DNA of 64,000 nt from Mesorhizobium australicum WSM2073 (GCF_000230995.2 NC_019973.1:4974001-5038000); one strand, 5' to 3'; counted from the first letter of the stretch, positions 43,590 through 53,940 are shown. Numbers and translations: made by a program. The notes: generated by a model not told the origin, from the sequence alone.

Positions 43590-45115
43590 CAGCGAAGCGA
43601 CCCAATTTCCTGATCGTCATGGTCGACCAGCTCAACGGGACCTTGTTCCCGGATGGGCCGGCGGAATTTCTGCACACACCGCATTTGAAGGCACTGGCGG
43701 CGCGTTCGGCGCGCTTTGCCAACAACTACACCGCCTCGCCACTCTGCGCGCCGGGCCGTGCGTCGTTTATGAGCGGCCAGTTGCCGTCGCGCACCGGGGT
43801 CTATGACAATGCCGCCGAGTTCGCCTCGTCGATCCCGACCTTCGCCCATCATTTGCGTGCGGCCGGCTACTACACCTGCCTGTCGGGCAAGATGCATTTC
43901 GTCGGACCGGATCAGCTGCACGGTTTCGAGGAACGGCTGACCACCGACATCTATCCGGCGGATTTCGGCTGGACGCCGGACTACCGCAAACCCGGTGAGC
44001 GCATCGAGTGGTGGTATCATAATCTGGGTTCGGTGACCGGCGCCGGCGTTGCGGAAACAACCAACCAGATGGAGTATGACGACGAGGTCGTGTTCCTCGC
44101 GTCTCAGAAGCTCTATCAGCTTTCGCGCGAACAGGACGATGCGAGCCATCGGCCCTGGTGCCTCACCGTCTCGCTGTCGCATCCGCACGATCCCTATGTC
44201 GCGCGCAAGCAGTATTGGGATCTCTATGAGCATTGCCAGGTGCTGGATCCGGAAACCGGGTACATCGCTGAAGACGAGCAGGATCCGCATTCTCGGCGGC
44301 TGTACCATGCCAGCGACTATCCCTCTTTCGAGATCACGCCTGAAGAGGTGCGTCGTTCGCGGCGCGGCTATTTCGCCAACATCTCCTATGTCGACGACAA
44401 GGTCGGCGAGCTCCTCGACGTTCTCACGCGGACGCGCATGCTCGACGACACGATCATCCTGTTCTGCTCGGATCACGGCGACATGCTCGGCGAGCGAGGC
44501 CTGTGGTTCAAGATGAGCTTCTTCGAAGGCTCGGCGCGAGTGCCGTTGATGATTGCCGGCAAGGGCATTCGTGCCGGGCTGATCGAGGCGCCGGTCTCCA
44601 ATCTCGACGTAGCACCAACGCTTTGCGACCTTGCCGGCATCGACATCGGGGCGATCGCGCCGTGGACCGACGGCCAGTCGCTGCTGCCGCTCACCAAGGG
44701 CGGGCAGCGCACGACACCGGTGCTGATCGAGTACGCGGCGGAGGGCTCCTATGCGCCCTTGGTGGCAATCCGCGAAGGCAGGTACAAATTCGTCCATTGC
44801 GAACTCGATCCGCCGCAATTGTTCGATCTCGAAGCCGATCCGCTCGAGCGGGACAATCTGGCCGACGACCCCGCCAATGCGGGTCTTGTGGCGGCATTCC
44901 TGGAAAAGGTCCGGGCGCGTTGGGACATGGCCGGCTTCGATGCCGCCGTGCGCGAAAACCAGGCACGCCGCTGGGTCGTCTATCCGGCGCTGCGCAACGG
45001 CGCCTACTACCCTTGGGATTTCCAGCCGTTGCAGAAAGCGTCAGAGCGGTACATGCGCAATCACATGAACCTCGACAATCTCGAAGAGAGCAAAAGGTAT
45101 CCGCGAGGCGAATGA
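43586..45115 (+). CDS. betC: choline-sulfatase BetC
   Basis: A 509-residue sulfatase; the GTG start at 43586 overlaps the betI stop. The sulfatase signature [21 protein letters not shown] carries Cys54, converted to formylglycine in active enzymes. Metal-site residues occur in IVMVDQLNG and [33 protein letters not shown] is typical of choline-sulfatases. It hydrolyses choline-O-sulfate to choline and sulfate, feeding BetA and BetB. The stop overlaps the next start (ATGA). Confidence 0.94.
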   Translation: MTAKRPNFLIVMVDQLNGTLFPDGPAEFLHTPHLKALAARSARFANNYTASPLCAPGRASFMSGQLPSRTGVYDNAAEFASSIPTFAHHLRAAGYYTCLSGKMHFVGPDQLHGFEERLTTDIYPADFGWTPDYRKPGERIEWWYHNLGSVTGAGVAETTNQMEYDDEVVFLASQKLYQLSREQDDASHRPWCLTVSLSHPHDPYVARKQYWDLYEHCQVLDPETGYIAEDEQDPHSRRLYHASDYPSFEITPEEVRRSRRGYFANISYVDDKVGELLDVLTRTRMLDDTIILFCSDHGDMLGERGLWFKMSFFEGSARVPLMIAGKGIRAGLIEAPVSNLDVAPTLCDLAGIDIGAIAPWTDGQSLLPLTKGGQRTTPVLIEYAAEGSYAPLVAIREGRYKFVHCELDPPQLFDLEADPLERDNLADDPANAGLVAAFLEKVRARWDMAGFDAAVRENQARRWVVYPALRNGAYYPWDFQPLQKASERYMRNHMNLDNLEESKRYPRGE

Positions 45116-46116
45116 TGGCAGACCTTCTCGTTCCCACTCTCGACCATCTCAGGCAGGCCTACGCGGTAACGTCACGGGCGACACAGGTCACGCCGCTGCT
45201 GGAATCGGCGGCGCTCGCCAGAGAAACCGGCGCGGCCCGGGTCTTCATCAAGCCGGAATCGCTGCAATGGGCCGGATCCTTCAAGGTTCGCGGCGCTTAT
45301 TGGCGGCTGAAGCGGCTTTCGCCCGACGAGGCGAAGAAGGGCGTCGTCGCCTATTCCTCGGGCAATTTCGCGCAAGGGCTGGCCGCGGCCGGCCAGGCGC
45401 TCGGCATTCCCGTGACCATCGTCATGCCGATCGACGCGCCGGCCGCCAAGCGCGATGCTACCGCGGGTTATGGCGCGCGCGTCGTGCTGACCGACCATGA
45501 CGATCGCGCGCGTGAAGAGGTCGCGGCGGCCAAGGCGCGCGAAATCGCTGAAACAGAAGGGCTAGCGCTCCTGCATCCATTCGACGATCCCGAGATCGTC
45601 GCCGGTCAGGCGGGTGCCGGCCTCGAAGCGCTCGACCAGCTGTCGGGTAAGGATGCCAGCGCCGATCTCTTGTTCTGCTCGGTCGGCGGCGGTGGGCTGA
45701 TCGGCGGCGTTTCGCTCGCCTTCCACTATCTGTCGCCGGCGACCGAGATCATCGGCGTAGAGCCCGAAGGGTTCGACGGCATGGGCTCTTCACTGGCGCA
45801 TGGCAGCATCGAGACCATGCCGATCGGTCCGAAATCGATCTGCGACGGACTGATGTCGCGCCGGCCCGGCGACGCGCCGTTCGCCGCGGTCAAGACCGCT
45901 GGCGTGCGCGGCATCACGGTCGACGATCAGTCGGTGCGGCGCGCGATGCGGATCGCTTTCGAGCGGATGAAGCTGGTGCTCGAACCGTCAGGTGCGGCGT
46001 CGCTGGCGGCATTGCTCGGTGGCAAGGTGGATGTGGCGGGAAAAACCGTCCTGGTGGTGGCTACCGGCGGCAACGTTTCGCTCGCCGATTTTATGGCGCA
46101 TATGAACCATGCTTGA
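45112..46116 (+). CDS. PLP-dependent threonine/serine dehydratase-like enzyme inside the bet operon
   Basis: A 334-residue fold-type II PLP enzyme. PLP Lys is in [13 protein letters not shown], the substrate loop is [13 protein letters not shown] (Phe where dehydratases usually have His), the phosphate loop is GGGGLIGG, and the C-terminus has [15 protein letters not shown]. It lacks the ACT regulatory domain of biosynthetic IlvA. Both neighbours overlap it (4 bp with betC, 8 bp with betA), so it is translated with the choline sulfate pathway. This gene is not part of the betICBA set of S. meliloti. It could deaminate serine formed at the end of betaine breakdown, or act on another substrate. 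Confidence 0.83.
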   Translation: MMADLLVPTLDHLRQAYAVTSRATQVTPLLESAALARETGAARVFIKPESLQWAGSFKVRGAYWRLKRLSPDEAKKGVVAYSSGNFAQGLAAAGQALGIPVTIVMPIDAPAAKRDATAGYGARVVLTDHDDRAREEVAAAKAREIAETEGLALLHPFDDPEIVAGQAGAGLEALDQLSGKDASADLLFCSVGGGGLIGGVSLAFHYLSPATEIIGVEPEGFDGMGSSLAHGSIETMPIGPKSICDGLMSRRPGDAPFAAVKTAGVRGITVDDQSVRRAMRIAFERMKLVLEPSGAASLAALLGGKVDVAGKTVLVVATGGNVSLADFMAHMNHA

Positions 46117-47761
46117 AGCGGATTTCGTTATCATCGGCTCCGGCTCCGCCGGCTCGGCCATGGCCTATCGCTTGTCGGAAGACGGCAAGCATTCGGTCAT
46201 CGTCATCGAATTCGGCGGCACTGATATCGGGCCGCTGATCCAGATGCCTTCGGCGCTGTCGATACCGCTCAACATGAGCCTCTACGACTGGGGATTCGCC
46301 AGTGAACCGGAACCGCATCTGGGTGGCCGCGTGCTGGCGACGCCGCGCGGCAAGGTGATCGGCGGCTCGTCCTCGATCAACGGCATGGTCTATGTGCGCG
46401 GCCACGCCCGCGACTTCGACCATTGGGCCGAACAGGGCGCGGCCGGCTGGGGCTTCGCCGACGTGCTGCCCTACTTCAAACGCATGGAGGATTCAGATGG
46501 CGGCGAGGATGGCTGGCGCGGGCACGGCGGCCCGCTGCATGTGCAGCGCGGCTCCCGGCGCAATCCGCTCTATGGCGCCTTCGTCGAAGCGGGCCGCCAG
46601 GCAGGGTTTGAACTGACCGACGACTACAATGGCGCCAAGCAGGAAGGCTTCGGCCCGATGGAGCAGACCATTCTGGGCGGCCGCCGCTGGTCGGCGGCAT
46701 CAGCCTATCTGAAGCCGGCGCTCCGGCGCAAAAACGTCAGACTGGTCAAAGGCTTTGCGCGCCGGGTGATCATCGAGAATCAACGCGCCATCGGCGTCGA
46801 GATCGAAGCTCACAAACAGATTCAGGTCGTTAAGGCGCGACGTGAAGTAATCGTCGCGGCGTCGTCGATCAACTCGCCGAAGATCCTGATGCTGTCCGGT
46901 ATCGGCCCGGCCGGGCATTTGCACGAAAACGGCATTGCCGTCGTGGCCGACCGGCCTGGCGTCGGCGGCAACCTGCAGGACCATCTGGAGCTCTACATCC
47001 AGCAGGAATCGACCAAACCGATCACGCTGAATTCAGTGCTGAACCCGTTCTCCAAGGCGATGATCGGGGCGCAGTGGCTGTTCTTCAAATCGGGCCTTGG
47101 CGCCACCAATCATTTCGAGGCGGCCGCCTTCGTGCGCTCGCAGGCAGGCGTCGACTATCCCGACATCCAGTACCACTTCATCCCGGCGGCGGTGCGTTAC
47201 GACGGCAAGGCGGCGGCGAAGTCGCACGGCTTCCAGGCGCATGTCGGACCGATGCGCTCGAAGTCGCGCGGCTCGGTGACGCTGCGCTCGCCGGATCCGA
47301 AAGCGAAGCCGGTCATCCGCTTCAACTACATGTCGCATCCGGACGACTGGGCGGAGTTCCGCCACTGCATCCGCCTGACCCGCGAGATCTTCGGCCAGTC
47401 GGCCTTCGATGCCTATCGCGGACAGGAACTCTCGCCGGGCAGCCATGTCCAGTCGGACGACGATCTCGACGTGTTCATCCGCGACCATGCCGAAAGCGCC
47501 TACCACCCCTGCGGCACCTGCCGAATGGGCCGCGTCGATGATCAATCGAGCGTGGTCGATCCGGAATGCCGGGTCATCGGCGTCGACGGATTGCGGGTCG
47601 CCGACTCCTCGATCTTCCCGCGCGTGACCAACGGCAACCTCAACGCGCCATCGATCATGACCGGCGAAAAAGCGTCCGATCACATCCTTGGCCGCACGCC
47701 GCTCGCGCCGTCCAACCAGGAACCATGGATCAATCCGCGCTGGCAGGCTTCCGACAGATAG
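46109..47761 (+). CDS. betA: choline dehydrogenase BetA
   Basis: A 550-residue GMC-family FAD enzyme. The ADP-binding motif is [22 protein letters not shown], the first GMC signature is [26 protein letters not shown], and the catalytic region is [13 protein letters not shown] with the final [19 protein letters not shown]. It oxidises choline to betaine aldehyde at the inner membrane. It overlaps the PLP enzyme gene by 8 bp. The length (about 550) is standard for the family. Confidence 0.94.
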   Translation: MLEADFVIIGSGSAGSAMAYRLSEDGKHSVIVIEFGGTDIGPLIQMPSALSIPLNMSLYDWGFASEPEPHLGGRVLATPRGKVIGGSSSINGMVYVRGHARDFDHWAEQGAAGWGFADVLPYFKRMEDSDGGEDGWRGHGGPLHVQRGSRRNPLYGAFVEAGRQAGFELTDDYNGAKQEGFGPMEQTILGGRRWSAASAYLKPALRRKNVRLVKGFARRVIIENQRAIGVEIEAHKQIQVVKARREVIVAASSINSPKILMLSGIGPAGHLHENGIAVVADRPGVGGNLQDHLELYIQQESTKPITLNSVLNPFSKAMIGAQWLFFKSGLGATNHFEAAAFVRSQAGVDYPDIQYHFIPAAVRYDGKAAAKSHGFQAHVGPMRSKSRGSVTLRSPDPKAKPVIRFNYMSHPDDWAEFRHCIRLTREIFGQSAFDAYRGQELSPGSHVQSDDDLDVFIRDHAESAYHPCGTCRMGRVDDQSSVVDPECRVIGVDGLRVADSSIFPRVTNGNLNAPSIMTGEKASDHILGRTPLAPSNQEPWINPRWQASDR

Positions 47762-47842
47762 GCCATGATCCGCCGATAGAGTGAGCTGCCCGACAGGCGC
47801 CCGCCCAATAGCCGTCTTGGGCACAACGATTGGAGACCTCCC

Positions 47843-49306
47843 ATGCGCGCCCAGCCCACGGCTTCGCACTATGTCAACGGACGCTATATCGAGGACGAAG
47901 GCGGCGCGCCGCTGCCGGTGATCTATCCGGCCACGGGCGAGACCATCGCCATGCTGCGATCGGCGACGCCGAACGTGCTGGAACTGGCGGTCGAGGCCGC
48001 CCGCGCCGCACAGCCGGCCTGGGCGCGGCTTAAGCCGGTCGAGCGCGGCCGCATCCTGCGCCGAGCCGCCGACATTTTGCGCGCCCGCAACGCCGATCTT
48101 GCCCGCATCGAGACGCTCGACACTGGGAAGGCGATCCAGGAGACACTGGTGGCGGATGCACCTTCCGCCGCGGACTGCCTTGAATATTTCGCCGGCGCGG
48201 TCGCTGTCTTCAACGGCGAAGCGGTCGACCTCGGCGGGCCGTTCGCCTATACGCGCCGCGAGGCGCTCGGCGTCTGTGTCGGCATCGGCGCATGGAACTA
48301 TCCGATCCAGATCGCCGGCTGGAAATCCGCACCCGCACTCGCCATGGGCAATGCCATGGTGTTCAAGCCATCGGAAAACACGCCGCTTTCGGCGCTGGCG
48401 CTGGCCGAGATCTACTCGGAAGCCGGCCTGCCCGACGGGCTGTTCAACGTCGTGCAAGGCTATGGCGACGTCGGCGCCGGCCTTGTCGGCCATGATGTCG
48501 TGGCCAAGGTCTCGGTGACCGGCTCGGTGCTGACCGGGCGCAAGGTGCTGTCGCTAGCGGGCTCCAGGATGAAGCACGCGACGATGGAACTCGGCGGCAA
48601 GTCGCCGCTGATCGTCTTCGACGATGCCGATCTCGAAAATGCCATTGGCGGCGCCATGCTCGGCAACTTCTATTCGACCGGCCAGATCTGTTCCAACGGC
48701 ACGCGCGTTTTCGTCCAGAGTGGCATTCACGACCGCTTTGTCGAGCGGCTGATCGAACGGACCAAGAAAATCCGCATCGGCGATCCGCTCGACCCGGAAA
48801 CGCAGATGGGGCCGCTGGTCTCCAAGGCACAGCAAGACAAAGTCGTCGGCTATATCGAGGCCGGCAAGCACGATGGGGCGACGCTGGCCTGTGGCGGCAA
48901 TGTGCCGTCGCTGCAGGGCTTCCAGGGCGGCTTCTTCGTCGAGCCGACCGTGTTCACCGCCGTTACCGACACGATGCGGATCGCCCGCGAGGAGATTTTC
49001 GGCCCGGTCATGAGCGTGCTGAAATTCGACAGCGAGGACGAGGTGATCGACCGCGCCAACGACACCGAGTTCGGTCTTGCCGCCGGCGTCTTCACGCGCG
49101 ACCTGCCGCGCGCCCACCGCGTCATCGCCGAGTTGCAGGCCGGAACCTGCTGGATCAATGCCTACAATCTGACACCGGTGGAAATTCCCTTCGGCGGCGT
49201 CAAGCAATCGGGCATCGGGCGGGAGAACTCGCTGGCGGCGCTGGCGCTCTATTCGCAGCTGAAGTCGATCTATGTCGAGACCGGGGACGTCGCCAGTCCG
49301 TACTGA
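47843..49306 (+). CDS. betB: betaine aldehyde dehydrogenase BetB
   Basis: A 487-residue NAD-dependent aldehyde dehydrogenase. It has [30 protein letters not shown], the general base Glu in [14 protein letters not shown], the nucleophile Cys in [13 protein letters not shown], and [21 protein letters not shown]. It converts betaine aldehyde to the osmoprotectant glycine betaine. GGAG precedes the ATG. It is last in the operon, 81 bp after betA; in S. meliloti betB precedes betA. It ends 6 bp from the convergent GDP-mannose gene. Confidence 0.94.
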   Translation: MRAQPTASHYVNGRYIEDEGGAPLPVIYPATGETIAMLRSATPNVLELAVEAARAAQPAWARLKPVERGRILRRAADILRARNADLARIETLDTGKAIQETLVADAPSAADCLEYFAGAVAVFNGEAVDLGGPFAYTRREALGVCVGIGAWNYPIQIAGWKSAPALAMGNAMVFKPSENTPLSALALAEIYSEAGLPDGLFNVVQGYGDVGAGLVGHDVVAKVSVTGSVLTGRKVLSLAGSRMKHATMELGGKSPLIVFDDADLENAIGGAMLGNFYSTGQICSNGTRVFVQSGIHDRFVERLIERTKKIRIGDPLDPETQMGPLVSKAQQDKVVGYIEAGKHDGATLACGGNVPSLQGFQGGFFVEPTVFTAVTDTMRIAREEIFGPVMSVLKFDSEDEVIDRANDTEFGLAAGVFTRDLPRAHRVIAELQAGTCWINAYNLTPVEIPFGGVKQSGIGRENSLAALALYSQLKSIYVETGDVASPY

Positions 49307-49312
49307 TCCCGC

Positions 49313-51547
49313 CTACTTCTCCGCCGTTCCATCCAGATACTGCGTCAGCGCACAGACCAGATGGTAGAAGATGCTCGCCGGCACGTCAGATGCCAGCGAG
49401 CGGCCGCGCTCGTCGATGCGATCGATCCACAGGCCGAGCGGCGCCGGGTCGACGTGCCAGCGGAACAGCCGGCCGACCCTCGCCTCGATCTCCGGCTTCA
49501 GATCGGGGCCGCCCGAGCCATCCAGGGCGATCGCCGCCTTGAGCGCCTCGGCCTGCGGCCAGCTGCGCGATATCAGGTCGAGCGGCAGTCCTTGCCGCGA
49601 GACTGCACCATAGGCAAGGCCAGTGGCCCGGTTGAGGCCATTGGCGATTGCCGAGGCGTAGAGTTTTCGGGCGAAGACGCTCAGTTCGGCCTGGCCGCTG
49701 CGGCCGGCGAAATCGACCAGCAGCGAGGCCCATTCGAAGTGATGGCCAGGTTCGGTCCAGGCCCCCTTCTCTCCCGGTACCGGTTTCCATTCTGCATCGA
49801 AATACTCGCCGAGCGTCCAGCTCTCGGCGTCGAAGAAATGGCTGCGGAAGAGGTCGATGATGCGCGCCGCGCGACGCAGATGCGCACGCTCACCGGTTGC
49901 CTGGTGCCAGGCCAGGAAAGCTTCGAGCAGATGCATGTGGGGGTTGGAGCGTCGCTCGCCCGCCCCGTCCGAGGTGTCGAGGAAGCCGGTCATGCGGCTG
50001 TCCTCCAGATGCGCATCGAGGAAGGTGAAGGTCTCTTGGCCGAGCCGCAAGGCATCGGCATTGCCCGACATATGCGCGTGCGCCAGCGCCAGCAGGATGC
50101 AGGAATGATCGTAGGCGTCCTCGACGGGATCGGCGACGGAGCCATCGACATTCAGCGTGCGCACCCAACCGCCCCGTTCGGTGCGGCCCTGCCCCGCCAT
50201 GAAGTCGATGCCATGCGCGATCAGCCGGTCGGCCGGCCCGGTCCAACCGCGCTCCTTGGCAACCGCGAAGGCATAGACCTGCCTGGCCTGGGTGCGCATG
50301 CGCTTGGGCTTGACGAGCGGCTTGGCGTCGAAACCCAGCGCCTCGTGGAAGCCACCGTGGCGCTCGTCGACGCCTGATGTCGACCACAACGGCAAGGTCT
50401 CCTGGAACAGCCAGTGATGAACGCGCCGCCGCCAGGCGCCACTTTCGATGACGCGGTCATGCGCCGGCGTGAACCTGGTTTCCAGCCGTCCCGATTTTTC
50501 GAGTTGTTCGACGATCTTCTTGACGTGCTGGCTGTGGCTCACCGGGGCAACGAAAGTGGCATCCGCCGTCGAGACGATGGCAACATCCTTCATGCCGATC
50601 GCCGACAGCAGGCGGCCATCGCTGCGGATATAGGAATTCTCGCAATCGATAGCGACGACATCGCCGACAACGACGTTGCCCCGGTCGTCGGCGGGACCGA
50701 CATCGAGGAGCGATTGCCAGGAGCCGAGATCGTTCCAGCGGAAGCCGGCCGGCACCATGGCTATGTCTTCTGCCCGTTCCATGATGGCATAGTCGATCGA
50801 GTTCGACGGGATCGCCGCGTAAAGTTCCAGCGGCATATAGAGGCCGGACAGGTCCGTCGTGGCCGCCTCGTAGGCGGCTTCGGTGGCGTGCCAGATGTCG
50901 GGCTGGAATGTCTTGAAGGCGTCGCGCATGGCACCGGCCCGAAACAGGAAGATGCCGGTATTCCAGTAGAAATTTCCCGCCTTGAGATAGTCGTTGGCCG
51001 TCGCAAGGTCGGGCTTCTCGACAAAGCGCGAAACGTCGAACACCCCGGTCTTCTCGGCCGATACCTCGATATAGCCGTAACCGGTTTCCGGCTGGGTCGG
51101 TTTGATGCCGAACACCACCAGACGGCCGGCGCGCGCCGCCTGCGATCCCGCCTCGATACTTTGCCAGAATTGCCCTGCCGTCGCTATTTCATGGTCCGAG
51201 GGCACCACCAGAACCAGGCTGTCGCCGAATTCCGACAGCGTGCGCAAGGTCGCCAGTGCGACGGCGGCGGCCGTGTTGCGTCCCGCCGGCTCGAATAGCG
51301 GGCCGCCGCCGGCGAGATCGAGACCGGCCAAGTCGGCATGGACACGATCGGCATGGCGCTCCGAAGCGATCAGGAAGATCGGCGTCTCGCCAGCCGGTCT
51401 CGCCGTCAGGCGGCGCAAGGTCTTGGCGAGCATGGAACCGTCGCCCGACAGATCGTGGAACTGCTTGGGATTGTCCTCGCGTGACAGCGGCCACAGCCGA
51501 GAGCCGACGCCGCCGCTCATGACAAAACTGACGATGCGCTGGCCCAT
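49313..51547 (-). CDS. mannose-1-phosphate guanylyltransferase fused to AGE-type epimerase/isomerase
   Basis: A 744-residue two-domain protein starting at 51547 (MGQRIVSFVMSGGVGSRLWP). Residues 1-345 are a sugar nucleotidyltransferase (VMSGGVGSRLWPLSREDNPKQFHDLSG, VVPSDHEIA, VSRFVEKPD, GNFYWNTGIFLFRA), which makes GDP-mannose. From about residue 365 an alpha/alpha-barrel of the N-acylglucosamine 2-epimerase/mannose isomerase family follows (RTQARQVYAFAVAKERG, EPGHHFEWASLLVDFA, SRSWPQAEALKAA). In the common bifunctional enzyme the isomerase part is a cupin; here it is an AGE barrel. It lies 10 bp after the phosphomannomutase gene. Confidence 0.85.
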   Translation of the reverse strand: MGQRIVSFVMSGGVGSRLWPLSREDNPKQFHDLSGDGSMLAKTLRRLTARPAGETPIFLIASERHADRVHADLAGLDLAGGGPLFEPAGRNTAAAVALATLRTLSEFGDSLVLVVPSDHEIATAGQFWQSIEAGSQAARAGRLVVFGIKPTQPETGYGYIEVSAEKTGVFDVSRFVEKPDLATANDYLKAGNFYWNTGIFLFRAGAMRDAFKTFQPDIWHATEAAYEAATTDLSGLYMPLELYAAIPSNSIDYAIMERAEDIAMVPAGFRWNDLGSWQSLLDVGPADDRGNVVVGDVVAIDCENSYIRSDGRLLSAIGMKDVAIVSTADATFVAPVSHSQHVKKIVEQLEKSGRLETRFTPAHDRVIESGAWRRRVHHWLFQETLPLWSTSGVDERHGGFHEALGFDAKPLVKPKRMRTQARQVYAFAVAKERGWTGPADRLIAHGIDFMAGQGRTERGGWVRTLNVDGSVADPVEDAYDHSCILLALAHAHMSGNADALRLGQETFTFLDAHLEDSRMTGFLDTSDGAGERRSNPHMHLLEAFLAWHQATGERAHLRRAARIIDLFRSHFFDAESWTLGEYFDAEWKPVPGEKGAWTEPGHHFEWASLLVDFAGRSGQAELSVFARKLYASAIANGLNRATGLAYGAVSRQGLPLDLISRSWPQAEALKAAIALDGSGGPDLKPEIEARVGRLFRWHVDPAPLGLWIDRIDERGRSLASDVPASIFYHLVCALTQYLDGTAEK

Positions 51548-51557
51548 GGATGCCCTG

Positions 51558-53117
51558 TCAAAAAGTCTGGTTGTAAGCGCCGACTTCCGGACTGCGGCGC
51601 AGCACGGCATCGACGGCATCGAACATCTGCCGGCGACGCTCGGACGAGACCGGACTTTCGACGACCACGACCAGTTCCGGCTTGTTCGACGAGGCGCGCA
51701 CCAGACCCCAGGTGCCGTCCTCGGCAACGACCCGCACGCCATTGACGGTGACAAGGTCGACGATCTTCTGGCCGGCGAAACTGGAGCCGTCCCGCTTCAT
51801 CGCCTGAAAATCGGAGACCACCCGCTCGACCACGCCGTACTTCACATCGTCCGCGCAGTGCGGGGACATTGTGGGCGTGCCGAAGGTCAGCGGCAGTGCC
51901 CCGTAGAGATCAGCCATCGAACTGGCCGGGTTACGGTCCAGCATCTGACAGACGGCGATTGCCGTGACCAGTCCGTCGTCATAGCCGCGCCCGATTGGGG
52001 GGTTGAAGAAGAAGTGGCCTGATTTTTCGAAGCCGGCGACCGCGCCGAGTTCGGCAACCCGGCGCTTGATGTAGGAATGGCCGGTCTTCCAATAGTCGGT
52101 AACGGCGCCATTGGCGCGCAGCACCGTGTCGGTGTTGAACAGTCCGGTCGACTTGACGTCGACAACGAAGGTCGAACCCGGATGGAGCCGCGAAATATCC
52201 CGCGCAAGCATGACGCCGACCTTATCGGCAAAGATCTCGTTGCCTTCATTGTCGACGACACCGCAGCGGTCGCCGTCGCCATCGAAGCCCAGACCGACAT
52301 CGGCCCCTGTCTCCAGCACCTTGTCCCTGATTGCATGCAGCATCTGCATGTCCTCCGGGTTTGGATTGTAGCGCGGGAAGGTGTGATCGAGTTCGACATC
52401 GAGCGGGATTACCTCGCAGCCAATGCGCTGCAGGGCTTCCGGGGCAAAGGCGCCAGCAGTGCCGTTGCCGCAGGCGGCGACCACTTTCAGCTTTCGTGTG
52501 ATGCGCTTGTCCCTTGTCACATCGTCGAGATAGGTGGCGCGAAAATTGTCGACGAAATCATAGGAGCCGCCGCCGGTAAGGTCGAAATCGGCGGCCAGCA
52601 CGATCGTCTTCAGCGCGCTCATCTCCTCGGGGCCGAAGGTCAGCGCCCGCGCCGCTCCCATCTTGACGCCGGTCCAGCCATTCTCGTTGTGCGATGCGGT
52701 GACCATGGCCACCGACTGCGTCTCCAGCGCGAATTGCGCGAAATAGGCCATCGGTGACAGCGCCAGACCGATATCTTTCACCCGTGCGCCGGCCGCCATC
52801 AGCCCGGAAACCAACGCCAGCTTGATGCCGAGCGAATAGGATCTGAAATCATGCCCGGTGACGATGTCAGGCCCAGCGCCGAGCCGCCGGATCAGCGTGC
52901 CGAGCCCCATGCCAAGCGCCTGGACGCCGATCAGATTGAGTTCAGGCGGCACTGCCGAACCGGGATGGCCGAACCACCAGCGCGCATCATATTCACGAAA
53001 ACCGGATGCCTTGATCAGCGCCGCGGTTTCGAATTCGAAGCTGTTTGGCCACGCTTCGCCGACGATTTTTAGGGGCAAGACGGCAGGGCTCCTAGCGGCA
53101 GAAATACGATCCATCAA
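51558..53117 (-). CDS. phosphomannomutase/phosphoglucomutase
   Basis: A 519-residue alpha-D-phosphohexomutase. The phosphoserine loop is in MVTASHNENGWTGVKMG, the metal loop is FDGDGDRCGVVDNEG, the sugar-specificity region is EKSGHFFFN, and the phosphate-binding loop lies in RASSNKPELVVV. It interconverts mannose-6-P and mannose-1-P (or the glucose forms) and supplies the downstream guanylyltransferase with its substrate. The products would feed GDP-mannose and derived sugars of surface polysaccharides. It is longer than usual (about 450-470) by an N-terminal extension; a later start is possible. Confidence 0.88.
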   Translation of the reverse strand: MMDRISAARSPAVLPLKIVGEAWPNSFEFETAALIKASGFREYDARWWFGHPGSAVPPELNLIGVQALGMGLGTLIRRLGAGPDIVTGHDFRSYSLGIKLALVSGLMAAGARVKDIGLALSPMAYFAQFALETQSVAMVTASHNENGWTGVKMGAARALTFGPEEMSALKTIVLAADFDLTGGGSYDFVDNFRATYLDDVTRDKRITRKLKVVAACGNGTAGAFAPEALQRIGCEVIPLDVELDHTFPRYNPNPEDMQMLHAIRDKVLETGADVGLGFDGDGDRCGVVDNEGNEIFADKVGVMLARDISRLHPGSTFVVDVKSTGLFNTDTVLRANGAVTDYWKTGHSYIKRRVAELGAVAGFEKSGHFFFNPPIGRGYDDGLVTAIAVCQMLDRNPASSMADLYGALPLTFGTPTMSPHCADDVKYGVVERVVSDFQAMKRDGSSFAGQKIVDLVTVNGVRVVAEDGTWGLVRASSNKPELVVVVESPVSSERRRQMFDAVDAVLRRSPEVGAYNQTF

Positions 53118-53277
53118 GGCAGCGGCTTAGCACACAAGGCTTTAAGCCACGTTTATCCCGGATGGAAATTCGGGCCTTCCGGCAACGCCCGCAGAAAGCG
53201 GACGAAATGCGACAGAAGGGCTGCCATTGCCGCTTGCAGGAACGATGTGTGGCGGCTATAAGCCCGCGATCTGGTCA

Positions 53278-53354
53278 CGGAGTGTAGCGCAGCCTGGTAG
53301 CGCACCTCGTTCGGGACGAGGGGGTCGCAGGTTCAAATCCTGCCACTCCGACCA
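53278..53354 (+). tRNA. tRNA-Pro (anticodon CGG)
   Basis: A 77-nt cloverleaf with encoded CCA. Acceptor arms CGGAGTG/CACTCCG, D-arm with AGCGCAGCCTGGTAGCGCA, anticodon stem CCTCG/CGAGG around TTCGGGA (anticodon CGG), T-arm GCAGG-TTCAAAT-CCTGC. It reads CCG codons, which are common in this GC-rich genome. No integrated element is seen on either side. Confidence 0.96.
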
Positions 53355-53504
53355 GAAAAAACAATGTGTTAGCGCATCCCGACTTTGGCGCTCCACCCGA
53401 GTAGAGCCTTGTCCAAGATGATGCCTGTTCCTAGGGAACGGACACGAGATTCGTTCCTCTTTGGGGGCATGGGCCACGAAGTCCCTGCCCCCATATGCAG
53501 GCGT

Positions 53505-53579
53505 TTAACGCAGGCCGAAAAAGCTCAATACCGCTATGACGACGACCACCGCTCCCACAAGCCAAATGATGTTGTTCAT
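53505..53579 (-). CDS. 24-residue single-helix membrane microprotein
   Basis: A 25-codon frame beginning ATG at 53579 with AGGAGTG at ideal spacing upstream. The product starts MNNIIWLVGAVVVVIAVLSF and ends FFGLR: almost entirely one hydrophobic helix with a short basic tail, so it should insert in the inner membrane. On the same strand a GGAAC-N16-AGTT element (53718-53694) sits about 110 bp upstream. Similar very short hydrophobic proteins are often missed by annotation. Its function is unknown. Confidence 0.72.
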   Translation of the reverse strand: MNNIIWLVGAVVVVIAVLSFFGLR

Positions 53580-53693
53580 AATCTCACTCCTGTTGCCTGG
53601 TGAAGCCCGCGCCTCTGGCGGAGGACGCGGGCCGATCAGCCTTTGCCTGCTGATCTTCAGCGAACACCAAACCGTGATGTCCGCTGCGGGAAG

Positions 53694-53718
53694 AACTGTT
53701 AGGCCGGCCTAATGTTCC
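53694..53718 (-). promoter_or_regulatory. EcfG-type promoter of the 24-residue microprotein
   Basis: Read on the minus strand: GGAAC (53718-53714), 16 bases, AGTT (53697-53694). The spacer consists almost wholly of the palindrome TTAGGCCGGCCTAA, which could be an additional operator. Confidence 0.65.
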
Positions 53719-53915
53719 GTCGCCTGACGGGGATCTGGCGACAGGTGGGCGAACTGTCTTAACATTTGCGGCAGAGCGTTCCTCCCTGGCAGTGACGGAA
53801 CGCGGGTGATGTTTGCCGCCGCCTGCGCAGGTGGCCGGAAGCAAGCCCCCTCTTTGCCAATCGTGGCGACGCGATAGCCAGCCCTTCGCTTGCGTCCGGC
53901 TGCCCCCCGGGAACC

Positions 53916-53940
53916 GGAACCAAAGGGATCAGCAGCAGTT
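53916..53940 (+). promoter_or_regulatory. EcfG-type promoter of the His-rich protein gene
   Basis: GGAAC (53916-53920), 16 bases, AGTT (53937-53940). The predicted transcript start is about 35 bp ahead of the ATG at 53983, a normal leader length. Confidence 0.65.

Noticed and set aside
47033..48493. 486-codon minus-strand open frame across betA and betB
   Set aside because: Antisense to two conserved enzymes, no motifs, and composition typical of a shadow frame.
53278..53354. tRNA-Pro as an integration site for a mobile element
   Set aside because: No integrase and no repeat of the tRNA 3' end was found in the adjoining sequence; flanking genes are ordinary.
53584..53844. 86-codon minus-strand frame beside the tRNA-proximal microprotein
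   Set aside because: Low-complexity, no ribosome site; it is better explained as promoter and leader sequence of the microprotein.
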